This document shows, piece by piece, positions 55,484-64,000 of a stretch of 64,000 bases of DNA (position 1 is its first letter; each line of letters starts with the position of its first letter). Origin of the DNA: Mikania micrantha (Eukaryota > Streptophyta > Magnoliopsida > Asterales > Asteraceae); NCBI GenBank assembly GCA_009363875.1, contig CM018690.1:32346800-32410799 (forward strand), given 5' to 3'. The notes beneath the pieces were generated by a model that saw only the letters and a list, made by a program, of their open reading frames with translations, ran no database searches and was not told where the DNA came from. The position numbers were made by a program, and so were the translations under genes.

Positions 55484-58387
55484 ATGGAGGACATCGCCAA
55501 CCAAATCAATGAGCTAAGGCTAATGCTAACTGGAGTGGTGCAGAAACAAGAGCTACAACAGAAGACAAACGAGTCACATGCTAAGCAACTGGGGCAACTG
55601 GCGGAACAACTAGCCGCAAGAGACAAAGGGAAGTTGCCAAGCGATACCACACTTAACCCTCAACATCAACCATCAGGATCAAAGAACAACAAGAATGCTC
55701 AGGTAAATCTTGTAACTACTCTAAGAAATGGTAAACATTATGATAACAAGGTTGTTCTTCCACCACACTTGGTAGAAGGAGTGGTGGAAGAAGTTGATGA
55801 GAATGAGGTGAGTGAGGATGAACCGGAACCAATTCTTGTTAAAAAGGTAAAACAAGTAACTTTTCAAAACTTGACTGAAAATTCTTCTAAAACTGACACC
55901 GTTGAAACCAACAAGGTGGGAGCCGAACCAAACCAAGTTCCATTCCCATCCGCTTTAACTAATCCAGATAATAAGAAAGTGGTTAACAAACGGGGCCCTC
56001 AACAAGAGGAGATATGGGAGGTTTTTAGACAGGTTAAGATCAATTTGCCCTTAATAGATGCTATCAAACAGGTTCCGGCTTATGCCAAATACCTCAAGGA
56101 TATGTGCACTCAGAAAAGACAACATAAATTTCCAAAGAAACTTGATTTAACTGAATGTGTGAGTGCGGTTTTGACTGGGACATTACCACCTAAACTCCAA
56201 GATCCAGGAACACCTTTAATTTCTATTCAAGTAGGTGAATTTAAAATGACAAGGGCGTTATTGGATCTTGGAGCTAGTGTGAGTATCCTTCCGGGAAGCT
56301 TATATGACCAATATGATTTTGGTCCACTACATCATGCTGACACCACTGTGGTGTTAGCTGATTTAACTCTCAAGCTTCCCCGAGGGATAGTAAGGGATGT
56401 GATTGTGAAAGTTGAGGATTTTTATTACCCAGTGGATTTCTTAGTGCTTGATTGTGTTTCTTTTGACATGCTCAAGCAACCAAATGTGATTCTGGGTAGA
56501 CCTTTCTTAGCCACTGCACATGCATTGATTGATTGTTTTTCTGGCACAGTCGATATGACTTTTGGCAATAGGAAGGTTCGGTTAAATGTTTTTTCCAATG
56601 TATCTAATTCTCTGGTTAGTGATGAATGCTTTATGGCAGACATCATTGATGGGTGTCATCCTCATCTTGAGGGTGAAACCGTAGAGCTTTGCTTTGTTTG
56701 TGACAGGTTTGAACAGAATCATGAGTTTGAACTAATGGAAGAAGTGAAAGTGCTAGAAAGAATGGCTAAACAGGATGGAAGACCACCATGGACATGTCAA
56801 GTAGAGAACCTTCCATCTCAAATTTCATCTGGGCTAAAGCCATCCATTGTGAGTCCACCAAAAGTGGAACTGAAAGAGTTGCCCAAGCATTTAAAATATG
56901 CTTTCTTGGGGGAGGATCAAACCCTCCCGGTGATCATTGCATCTCATTTGGAGAAGGAGCAGGAAGAAGCACTACTGAGGGTGCTCAAGGATTATAAAGC
57001 GGCGATTGGATGGTCAATTGCTGATCTTACAGGTATTAGTCCTTCTATTGTAATGCATAAAATAATAACTGATGCAGATGCCAAACCCGCTCGTGACACT
57101 CAACGAAGACTCAATCCAAACATGCGGGAAGTTGTGAAGAAGGAAGTCATCAAGTGGTTGGATGCTGGGATCATCTATCCCATTTCAGACAGCTTGTGGG
57201 TAAGTCCAACTCAAACGGTACCAAAGAAAGCAGGCATCCAGATAGTTCAGAGTGAATCAGGTGAGCAAATTGCCACTCGGCCGGTAACCGGGTGGCGCGT
57301 GTGCATTGATTACAGGAAATTGAATGCTGCTACCTCAAAGGATCACTTTCCTTTGCCTTTCATTGACCAAATTGTAGAGAAGCTATCAGGTCAGAAGTTT
57401 TATTGCTTTTTAGATGGATATTCAGGCTACAATCAAATAGCCATTCATCCGGATGACCAAGAGAAGACCACATTCACATGCCCGTATGGTACTTTCGCAT
57501 TTAGGCGAATGCCATTTGGGTTGTGCAATGCCCCTGCCACCTTTCAAAGGTGCATGATGAGTATCTTTTCAGATATGGTCGGGGATTCTCTTGAAATCTT
57601 TATGGATGATTTTTCGGTTTTTAGATCTTCTTTTGATTCTTGTTTGAATGATTTGTCCAAAGTTTTAAAACGATGTGTGGAAACAAACTTAGTCTTGAGT
57701 TGGGAAAAGAGCCACTTTATGGTTCAAGATGGAATCGTGCTGGGGCACGTAGTGTCAAGTCGGGGGATTGAAGTAGATAGAGCTAAAATCAGTGTCATTT
57801 CAACATTACCTCTCCCGACCAATGTTAAGGGTGTCCGTTCTTTTCTAGGACATGCCGGGTTCTACCGCAGGTTCATTAAAGGATTTAGTGTTATCACAAA
57901 ACCTTTATGTAACTTACTTTTGAAGGATATTCATTTTGAATTTAATGAAGAATGTTTAAAAGCTTTCAATGTGTTAAAGGAACAATTGGTACAAGCCCCA
58001 ATTTTGCAATCACCTGACTGGACAAAACCTTTTGAAATCATGTGTGATGCAAGTGATTTTGCAATTGGAGCTGTTTTGGGTCAAAGAGTAGATAAGAAAC
58101 CGGTAGTTATATACTATGCAAGCAAGACCCTCTCGGATGCTCAGTTGAATTACACAACAACCGAGAAGGAGTTGCTTGCTGTTGTCTACGCATTAGACAA
58201 ATTCCGGTCATATGTTTGGGGTAGTAAAGTAATTGTTTACTCTGATCATAGTGCAGTTCGCTACTTGATGGAAAAGAAGGATGCTAAGCCAAGACTGATT
58301 CGTTGGATCTTGTTACTACAAGAGTTTGATCTAGAGATCAGAGATAAGAAGGGTTGTGAGAATGTAGTAGCGGACCACCTGTCCTGA
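55484..58387 (+). CDS. pol: Athila-type protease, RT and RNase H (ends at premature TGA)
   Basis: 967 aa from Met 55484, in phase with gag. Protease with the Athila-style DLGAS motif at 261-265, RT at about 520-760 with FMDD at 706-709, RNase H with D855, E896 and D921. A TGA at 58385-58387 ends the frame right after the ADHLS motif that closes RNase H; a CGA change would explain it. Catalytic residues for RT and RNase H are intact. Confidence 0.92.
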   Translation: MEDIANQINELRLMLTGVVQKQELQQKTNESHAKQLGQLAEQLAARDKGKLPSDTTLNPQHQPSGSKNNKNAQVNLVTTLRNGKHYDNKVVLPPHLVEGVVEEVDENEVSEDEPEPILVKKVKQVTFQNLTENSSKTDTVETNKVGAEPNQVPFPSALTNPDNKKVVNKRGPQQEEIWEVFRQVKINLPLIDAIKQVPAYAKYLKDMCTQKRQHKFPKKLDLTECVSAVLTGTLPPKLQDPGTPLISIQVGEFKMTRALLDLGASVSILPGSLYDQYDFGPLHHADTTVVLADLTLKLPRGIVRDVIVKVEDFYYPVDFLVLDCVSFDMLKQPNVILGRPFLATAHALIDCFSGTVDMTFGNRKVRLNVFSNVSNSLVSDECFMADIIDGCHPHLEGETVELCFVCDRFEQNHEFELMEEVKVLERMAKQDGRPPWTCQVENLPSQISSGLKPSIVSPPKVELKELPKHLKYAFLGEDQTLPVIIASHLEKEQEEALLRVLKDYKAAIGWSIADLTGISPSIVMHKIITDADAKPARDTQRRLNPNMREVVKKEVIKWLDAGIIYPISDSLWVSPTQTVPKKAGIQIVQSESGEQIATRPVTGWRVCIDYRKLNAATSKDHFPLPFIDQIVEKLSGQKFYCFLDGYSGYNQIAIHPDDQEKTTFTCPYGTFAFRRMPFGLCNAPATFQRCMMSIFSDMVGDSLEIFMDDFSVFRSSFDSCLNDLSKVLKRCVETNLVLSWEKSHFMVQDGIVLGHVVSSRGIEVDRAKISVISTLPLPTNVKGVRSFLGHAGFYRRFIKGFSVITKPLCNLLLKDIHFEFNEECLKAFNVLKEQLVQAPILQSPDWTKPFEIMCDASDFAIGAVLGQRVDKKPVVIYYASKTLSDAQLNYTTTEKELLAVVYALDKFRSYVWGSKVIVYSDHSAVRYLMEKKDAKPRLIRWILLLQEFDLEIRDKKGCENVVADHLS

Positions 58388-59782
58388 ATTCCTGTAGAAC
58401 ATCAGGAAGTTACTCCTGATATCAATGAACAATTTCCTGATGAATATTTGATGTCTATTTCATCTGGGCCATGGTATGCTAATTTTGCTAACTATTTAGC
58501 TGCAGGTACACTTCCAGAAAGCTGGAACAAGAGGAGGAGGCAACAGTTCTATGCACAGGTTAAGCATTATATTTAGGATGAACCAGATTTATTCAAGATT
58601 GGTGCTGATCAGATCATACGAAGATGTGTACCAGAAAAAGAAGTGTCAGATGTATTGAAGCATGCACACTCATCTGCTTGTGGTGGTCACTTTAGTGGCC
58701 AAAAGACGGGGCATCGTGTCTTGAATTGTGGCTTTTATTGGCCAACTTTGTTTAAAGATGCTTTTGATTTTGCTAAAAATTGTGTGAATTGTCAAAAGAT
58801 GGGTGGGATTTCAAAAAGGAACGAGATGCCCATGCAACCAATTCTCATTGTTGATATTTTCGATGTGTGGGGAATTGATTTCATGGGCCCATTCCCAAAT
58901 TCCTTTGGTAACTTGTACATCTTGGTGGCAGTTGATTATGTTTCAAAATGGGTTGAAGCGATTGCCACCAAAACCAATGACCATGCTATCGTTTGTAAGT
59001 TTGTCCAATCAAACATCTTTGCTAGATTTGGAGTCCCTCGTGTGATCATAAGTGATGGGGGATCTCATTTCAAAAACTTTCAATTTGGAAAACTTCTTAA
59101 ACGGTATGGTGTGGATCATAGGGTGGCAACACCGTATCACCCACAGACAAGTGGGCAAGTTGAAGTGTCTAATAGGCAAATCAAAGAGATTTTACAGAAA
59201 ACGGTGCGATCCGACCGCAAGGATTGGTCAACCAAGTTGGATGATGCCTTGTGGGCTTATCGCACCGCATTTAAAACCCCTATTGGCACTACTCCATATC
59301 GCTTGGTGTATGGTAAGGGTTGTCACTTGCCAATGGAATTGGCACATCGTGCACTTTGGGCTGTTAAACGAGTTAACATGGATTACAATGATGCAGGTGC
59401 TCATCGAAAGCTGAACTTGTGTGAGCTGGAGGAATTACGTGACGAAGCATATGATTGTGCATCATCATATAAAGACAAGATGAAAGCTGTCCATGATGCC
59501 AAGCTAAAAAAACGGACTTTTGAGGAAGGACCTAAGGTATGGTTGTTTAATTCACGCCTTAAACTATTCCCGGGTAAGTTGAAGAGTAAATGGATGGGAC
59601 CATTTGTGATTACGCGAGTTGGACATTTTGGAGACATCGAAATCGAGGATTTGCAAGATCAACGACGACAAGTAGTAAATGGACACCGATTAAAACCGTA
59701 CTTAGACGGGAATGATGTCAACACAAAATCAGTGGACAAGGTGAGTTTCATTGTAACCTCGCCTGATGATTTGGCCGTATGA
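58388..59782 (+). CDS. pol: Athila-type integrase (5' part broken by TAG)
   Basis: Same phase as the previous frame. One further TAG at 58574-58576 lies in the spacer before integrase; the open part starts with Met 58643 (379 aa). Zinc region with [11 protein letters not shown] and CVNC (47-50), then core residues D79 (WGIDFMG), D138 (IISDGG) and E174 (GQVEVSNRQ), with the D-35-E spacing kept. C-terminal GPF/(V)I-type motif at about 319-330; no chromodomain. Ends at the TGA 59780-59782. Confidence 0.9.
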
Positions 59783-60195
59783 GGGTTAAGGGTGTCAAGC
59801 TATCGACAATAAAGGTAGCGCTTCTCGGGAGGCAACCCGTGTTAGGTAATTTTTGCGGTTGTTCTTTTGGTTTTCGTTTGTTATGTTTTAATTTTTTTTT
59901 TACCGTTGCAAGAAATAAGTGTGGGGAAGTTCAGGTTTTTCATAGCGGTGTGAATTGGTGCAATTGAGGGCAATGCACGATCATTCGGGGGAATGGATGG
60001 GTGATTTTACATTAAGTGAGTTTAGTCCATTTAAATGAATGTCATTTGATTTTATAGTAAAAGTTTCAAGTGTTAAGATAACTTATTTTTTTTTAATTTT
60101 TTTATTATTTTTTTTATTTATTTTTATTTTTATTTATTTAATTTTTTTTAATTTATTTATTAAGTTTTTTTTTCACTTTAAATTAGTTCAAAAAA
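59783..60195 (+). other. 3' noncoding part of element D
   Basis: Contains the conserved post-pol block (59815-59842) and TGTGGGGAAG (59921-59930), a possible polypurine tract, then a T-rich low-complexity stretch (60080-60180). No env-like frame. The 112-codon frame at 60039 is T-rich low complexity. Confidence 0.5.
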
Positions 60196-60208
60196 AAAAA
60201 TATTTGGG

Positions 60209-60292
60209 CGTAAGCTACGGTCGAAGCCGTAGCCTACGGCTGTGTAAACAGAAGCACTTGACCGTAAGCTACGGTCCACGCCGTAGCCTACG
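60209..60292. repeat. Second set of four palindromes, same spacing as in the D LTR
   Basis: Cores CGTAAGCTACG (60209-60219), CGTAGCCTACG (60228-60238), CGTAAGCTACG (60263-60273) and CGTAGCCTACG (60282-60292), spacing 19-35-19. The central spacer again includes AACAGAAGC. Sequence on both sides (A-run and T-rich left; A15 then TTCC right) does not resemble the 5' LTR flanks. Confidence 0.9.
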
Positions 60293-60300
60293 GCCCGGAC

Positions 60301-61502
60301 AAAAAAAAAAAAAAATTCCTTTTCTCTTCTTTCTTCTCTTCTTTTCTTCACCATCCACGAAAATTCACCCATTGTAACATCAAGTACCAGATCGTCCGGC
60401 AAGTCCGTACGGTACGTGTACTTTCATTACTCACTATGTGTAAATACGTATACGTGAACAGTGTTTGTGATAACAGAATTCAAATTACAGTAAACAGTTG
60501 TACGTATTTAGGTGAAAACTTAAATACTGTGAGTACAACAAGCACGATAAACAATAGTTGTGGATATTTAGGTGAAAACCTAAGTACAATTAACACAACG
60601 AATCATGGGAAACAACAGTTTACAAGTGAACAACGAAAACATATCGGTTGCGATCTGATGTCCATAGATGACAGGAATCAGATGGTCGACAATTCAATGT
60701 GGAAACAATGTGAAAACAGGATGTTTAGTTGAGTCCGACAGTGAGGAAACACAATTCAAACACAAATACAGTGTTATTTCAGAATAACGAACTGACAGTG
60801 TGCTTGCGTGGGTGACGATTCACACAAACATATCTGTGAGTTTAGAGTTCTGAAATAATGACTGGAAAGTTGAAAACAAAAGTCAGAAAGCAAAACCATC
60901 GTCGTATTCGTTCGGGTGACGATTCGAACGAATTACGCGCGAAGGTGACGCGATCTGACGAAACGAAAACACGACACGAACGAAAATAATTTAATAAAAT
61001 AAAATAAATAACATTTTACAATTTTGAAACTCATCAAAATAATTAAATTGAATCCTTTCATTTAAATCCATTTAAATTACACGTAATTTTCCGGAAAACG
61101 TACGAATTTACGAACCGAGCAACGAAAACGAACCCGAACACCCTCGGGGTATAAATACCCTTAAATGAGTCAAAATCCTTCATTTCACACTTCATCTTCT
61201 TCTCTACACCAAAAATCCCGGTTTCCCCTTTTTAGGGTTTTCACCATCTTTAAACCTTCATAACTTTCTTGTTTCTCAACCAATTTGAGTGATTCTTTCG
61301 CCCACGCGTAGCCCTCGACATCCTCTACACAGAAGTACAACAGATCGGAGGTCAAACCCAACGGAATTCGAGGTATGAGGCTGTTTGTACACGAAAAGAT
61401 TAGGGTTTTCAACCCTATGGCCGACTTTGAGCTTTAACCAGCTCTTCACCCTAAAAACCTACAAACCACGACCACAAGAACCATCTATAGCCCATCCCAC
61501 CT
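60301..61502 (+). other. LTR- or leader-like sequence with TATA box
   Basis: 60496-60524 and 60565-60593 share TATTTAGGTGAAAAC.TAA.TAC. A TATA box TATAAATA is at 61150-61157, followed by a leader typical of plant LTR transcripts (CTTCATCTTCTTCTCTACACC) and TAGGGTTTTC words. Boundaries and element type cannot be settled. The 98-codon frame at 60436 and the minus frame at 61185 have no support. Confidence 0.3.
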
Positions 61503-61781
61503 TTGAGAACACATGGAGCTTATGTCGAGACACCGAGTTCGAACCATGAGCCACCCTCAGCACGGCGAATGAGCATGGGACGAATGAGACACATAAGGCC
61601 GAAAGGCCATCCTCTTTCGGCATTAAGCCAGTCGCCACTCAGCTCCTTCGCCGGAAACCAGGTCTCATTCGAAGACAACCCATTCGAGTCATCACCTTCA
61701 TTCGATCTGAGTTCAGTCGTCAGCAGTCATTCGGCCATAGGTTCAATCGGCACTGTCCATTCGCCAGTTTCATTCGAATGA
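61503..61781 (+). CDS. Unrecognised 92-codon ORF, Ser/Pro-rich
   Basis: Starts MRTHGAYVETPSSNHEPPSARR and contains a basic stretch MGRMRHIRPKGHPLSALS followed by a Ser/Phe-rich tail with several SF.DNPFESSP-like words. It could be the N-terminus of a retrotransposon gag, downstream of the TATA box at 61150, but I see no zinc knuckle or gag domain and the frame ends at 61781. Treat as uncertain. Confidence 0.25.
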   Translation: MRTHGAYVETPSSNHEPPSARRMSMGRMRHIRPKGHPLSALSQSPLSSFAGNQVSFEDNPFESSPSFDLSSVVSSHSAIGSIGTVHSPVSFE

Positions 61782-64000
61782 GGACCACCTCCATTCGTAA
61801 GTTGAGATTCGACCATTGTCATTCGGGGCACCTCTCATACTCCCATTTCCACGCGACTGGAACCCCCCCCCCCTATTCAGTTGATGTTTCACTCAGCTAA
61901 CAACCCCCATCAGCTCGTTCATGTGATGACCGTAACCAGTCAACAACTCCTATGTTAGACGAACCACTTCCATGGCTCATGAACTCGGTGCTGGTTTCAT
62001 TTAGCCGAACCTATATATGAACAAGACAATACAACTATTTCAGATATTAGTTGTGAATTATCCTATGGCCCAACAAATTTCGAATAGCCATGTTGTATAT
62101 TCAGAACCTCACTAGGCCCAACAAGGTTATTTCAAGCCCAAAGTCAAAACCCAATAGCTTTACATAGTTGTTGAATGGACCTAAGACTGAAATTTCAAAT
62201 GGCCCAACTTCAATTTAATTAAGGCTGCTAATCAGCACACACAAAATCTGATCAGGCCCAATCCACCCTTAACCGGCCCATAGCCTTTTTCCTTAGGCCC
62301 ACCAGAAAATGCTTGGCCCAAGGCCATGTGAGATTCGGCCCAACATAGAATACCTAAGCCCAAGATCAAAATAAAACGTATTCGGCCCACTTGCACCGCA
62401 TTCGGCCCAACGGGGCTGTTTCGGCCCAGTCTTTCGGCCCAAAGTTGATATTTGATCCATATGAGTGATAATGTAGACTAATTCCTAAAGTAGAACAAGT
62501 TTTAAGAATTAGTGTTCAATAAAACCTTATTTTAAGTACATTTGATACCAACTAGTACAGGGAAAGGTGGTACAAAATAAGACAATAATACATAGTTAAA
62601 TCACTACATAAAAGATCAATAACTTTTATAAAAAAAAATCCAAGATGTATATTTAGAAACTTAATAACAATACATCAAGTCAAAATGGGTGTGAAACCGA
62701 TAGCATTGTACACCAACATTAATCTAATGTGATTAAATGTTATCAAGAAAGGATCACAACAAGTGCACTGGGCCGAATGATGATTGTGACCTACGAGTGT
62801 TAGCCAAATTCAGGGCTAACACACATATACGCAAGAAAATAAATCACAATCAATACTTATAAGTCATATACAATATGAATGCAATACAGGAACGTGAAAC
62901 AATCAATCAAGAACAATCAAGGAGCGCGCACATTCTTTCTTTTAAGCTAAGTCAACCCTACAACAACAAGGTGAGTTCATATGCCCCTTTTCTTTAATCT
63001 TTACTGATTTTAAACTCTCGGGGCTGAGAAACATGCTTTACTTTTATTTATTTAAAAGTTTTGCTTACATATTGTTAATACTTTGATTAGTTGATATTAA
63101 ATTGTTTATTATCATAAATCATTGTATGCATGCTTGTTTGAATTCAAGAATACATGAAAGATAAGATGATGATGATATTATAATATCATAACTCATCGAT
63201 ACAATAGAATAACTTAGTAGTAAGTTAACTCTTACAACACTTAGTTATTCTTACAAGAAATGACATTACAACAATTACAAGGAAACACGATGACATGATT
63301 TCAAGAACATAACACAAGAATGATATAAAGATAATATATCTTTATTACATCATTCAATACAAGAGTTAAATAAGTGTATTAAGACTAGCTCTTATAACAC
63401 TTAACTTTACAACTCAACACATATTACAAGAAGAACAAGGAACATGGAATGATAATCATGATAACGTAATTTCATGATAACAACATCATTCACTCAATTA
63501 ATTAACATAACCTAATAAGACTGGTTCTTATTTAACTTTGTTAATATCACTGAGAACATATGACAATGAGAACAAGGGTACAAATGAATACAATTACAAT
63601 TAGTTACTATTGACCTGTTTGCATTATATCACTTCAATCATGTGCCAAGTTGTTCAAGTGATCATGTAAGCCCCTTTAATTCGCTGACCAGTTAGTTTGA
63701 TGTGACTAAACCGACGATAGCATAGTGGTACCATAGGTTTGACAAACCTCTAGCTTGTAGGGCTAGTATGTTGATCGTATTGATTCATTGGCCGGTAACG
63801 TATGACCGGTGACAGGGCGACCTCAAGTCAGGTTCTGGTAAGCGACACATGGTGATATTAATCTACAGTGATAAGTAATTAATCCAGCGAAAACCCTATT
63901 GACTAGTAGGTTGAGAAGGTGATCTGCTCTCATGTGACACTACTAGTAATAGATTTCGTTGAGGACAATAGACATGCAAAGTGGTAGAGATAAATCGGAT
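61782..64000 (+). other. Probable LTR of an unresolved gypsy-like element, runs off the window
   Basis: C11 at 61863-61873. From 62100 to 62450, at least ten GGCCCA/CGGCCCA words occur, the same motif (TGGGCC) as in the U3 array of Tekay A but on the opposite strand, which would suit a plus-oriented LTR. 62975-63030 (AAGGTGAGTTCATATGCCCC and on) and 63700-63840 (TTTGACAAACCT, GACCGGTGAC) resemble parts of Tekay-type LTRs. No end is visible and no gene is supported. Confidence 0.35.

Larger units (their letters stand above)
52270..60195 (+). mobile_element. Athila-type Ty3-gypsy retrotransposon (element D)
   Basis: Plus strand, inserted into C. 5' LTR (52270-53484), Asp-type primer site, gag, protease-RT-RNase H, integrase, and a 3' noncoding part with the AGCGCTTCTCGGGAGGCAACCC-like block after pol (59815-59842). 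A full 3' LTR is not found; sequence after about 60196 has only a short palindrome block in common with the 5' LTR. Three premature stops interrupt gag-pol. Confidence 0.85.

Noticed and set aside
60039..60402. 112-codon hydrophobic frame, possible env/membrane protein of D
   Set aside because: Composed of T-runs and the palindrome block; Phe/Leu come from TTT/TTA low complexity and no start context or signal is convincing.

Overview
This is plant nuclear DNA, AT-rich and dominated by transposable elements, with one recognisable host gene. An intron-containing double B-box (BBX) gene, plant-type LTR retrotransposons (Tekay/Del chromoviruses, an Athila-type element, a Copia LTR), PIF/Harbinger, hAT, CACTA and Helitron DNA transposons, an L1-type LINE fragment and tRNA-derived SINEs all indicate a flowering plant. 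The style of the Tekay and Athila proteins suggests a eudicot, plausibly Asteraceae; that last step is inference.

Layout. 1-8.1 kb: a Copia 3' LTR, a minus-strand Helitron (870-3647) carrying a gypsy-like LTR, a duplicated ~490 bp unit split by a MITE, a foldback MITE holding a solo LTR (TSD GTAAC) and a SINE, and a small Helitron. 8.1-20.1 kb: a complete Tekay/Del retrotransposon on the minus strand (8109-20089, TSD ACGAC) with almost identical 2.85 kb LTRs, a PBS, an extra acidic ORF upstream of gag, and gag-pol cut by one in-frame TGA. 20.1-23.8 kb: a PIF/Harbinger element with a broken Myb/SANT-like gene and a near full-length transposase whose second catalytic Asp is Tyr; an array of eight AACGGCTA motifs lies just upstream of the transposase TATA box. 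24-31 kb: hAT and Harbinger MITEs, a Helitron 3' end, a SINE interrupted by a CACTA MITE, and a LINE tail. 31.2-32.3 kb: the BBX gene. 32.4-41.9 kb: hAT-like elements, Helitrons and MITEs, often nested, without supported genes. 41.9-60.3 kb: nested gypsy elements: a decayed Tekay copy (B) cut by a second Tekay (C), which is cut by an Athila-type element (D). 60.3-64 kb: LTR-like sequence of at least one more unresolved element running off the right edge.

What stands out. Several LTR-like sequences of different families carry sets of three or four short GC-rich odd palindromes. In the Athila LTR (52549-52632) and again at 60209-60292 the four units have exactly the same 19-35-19 bp spacing although the flanking DNA looks unrelated. 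The young Tekay LTR instead carries twelve TGGGCC motifs with ~20 bp phasing and a tRNA-like sequence with A and B boxes. The Harbinger element carries an array matching the plant MSA/Myb consensus before its transposase. All comparisons were made by eye; LTR identities, boundaries and family names should be read with that in mind.
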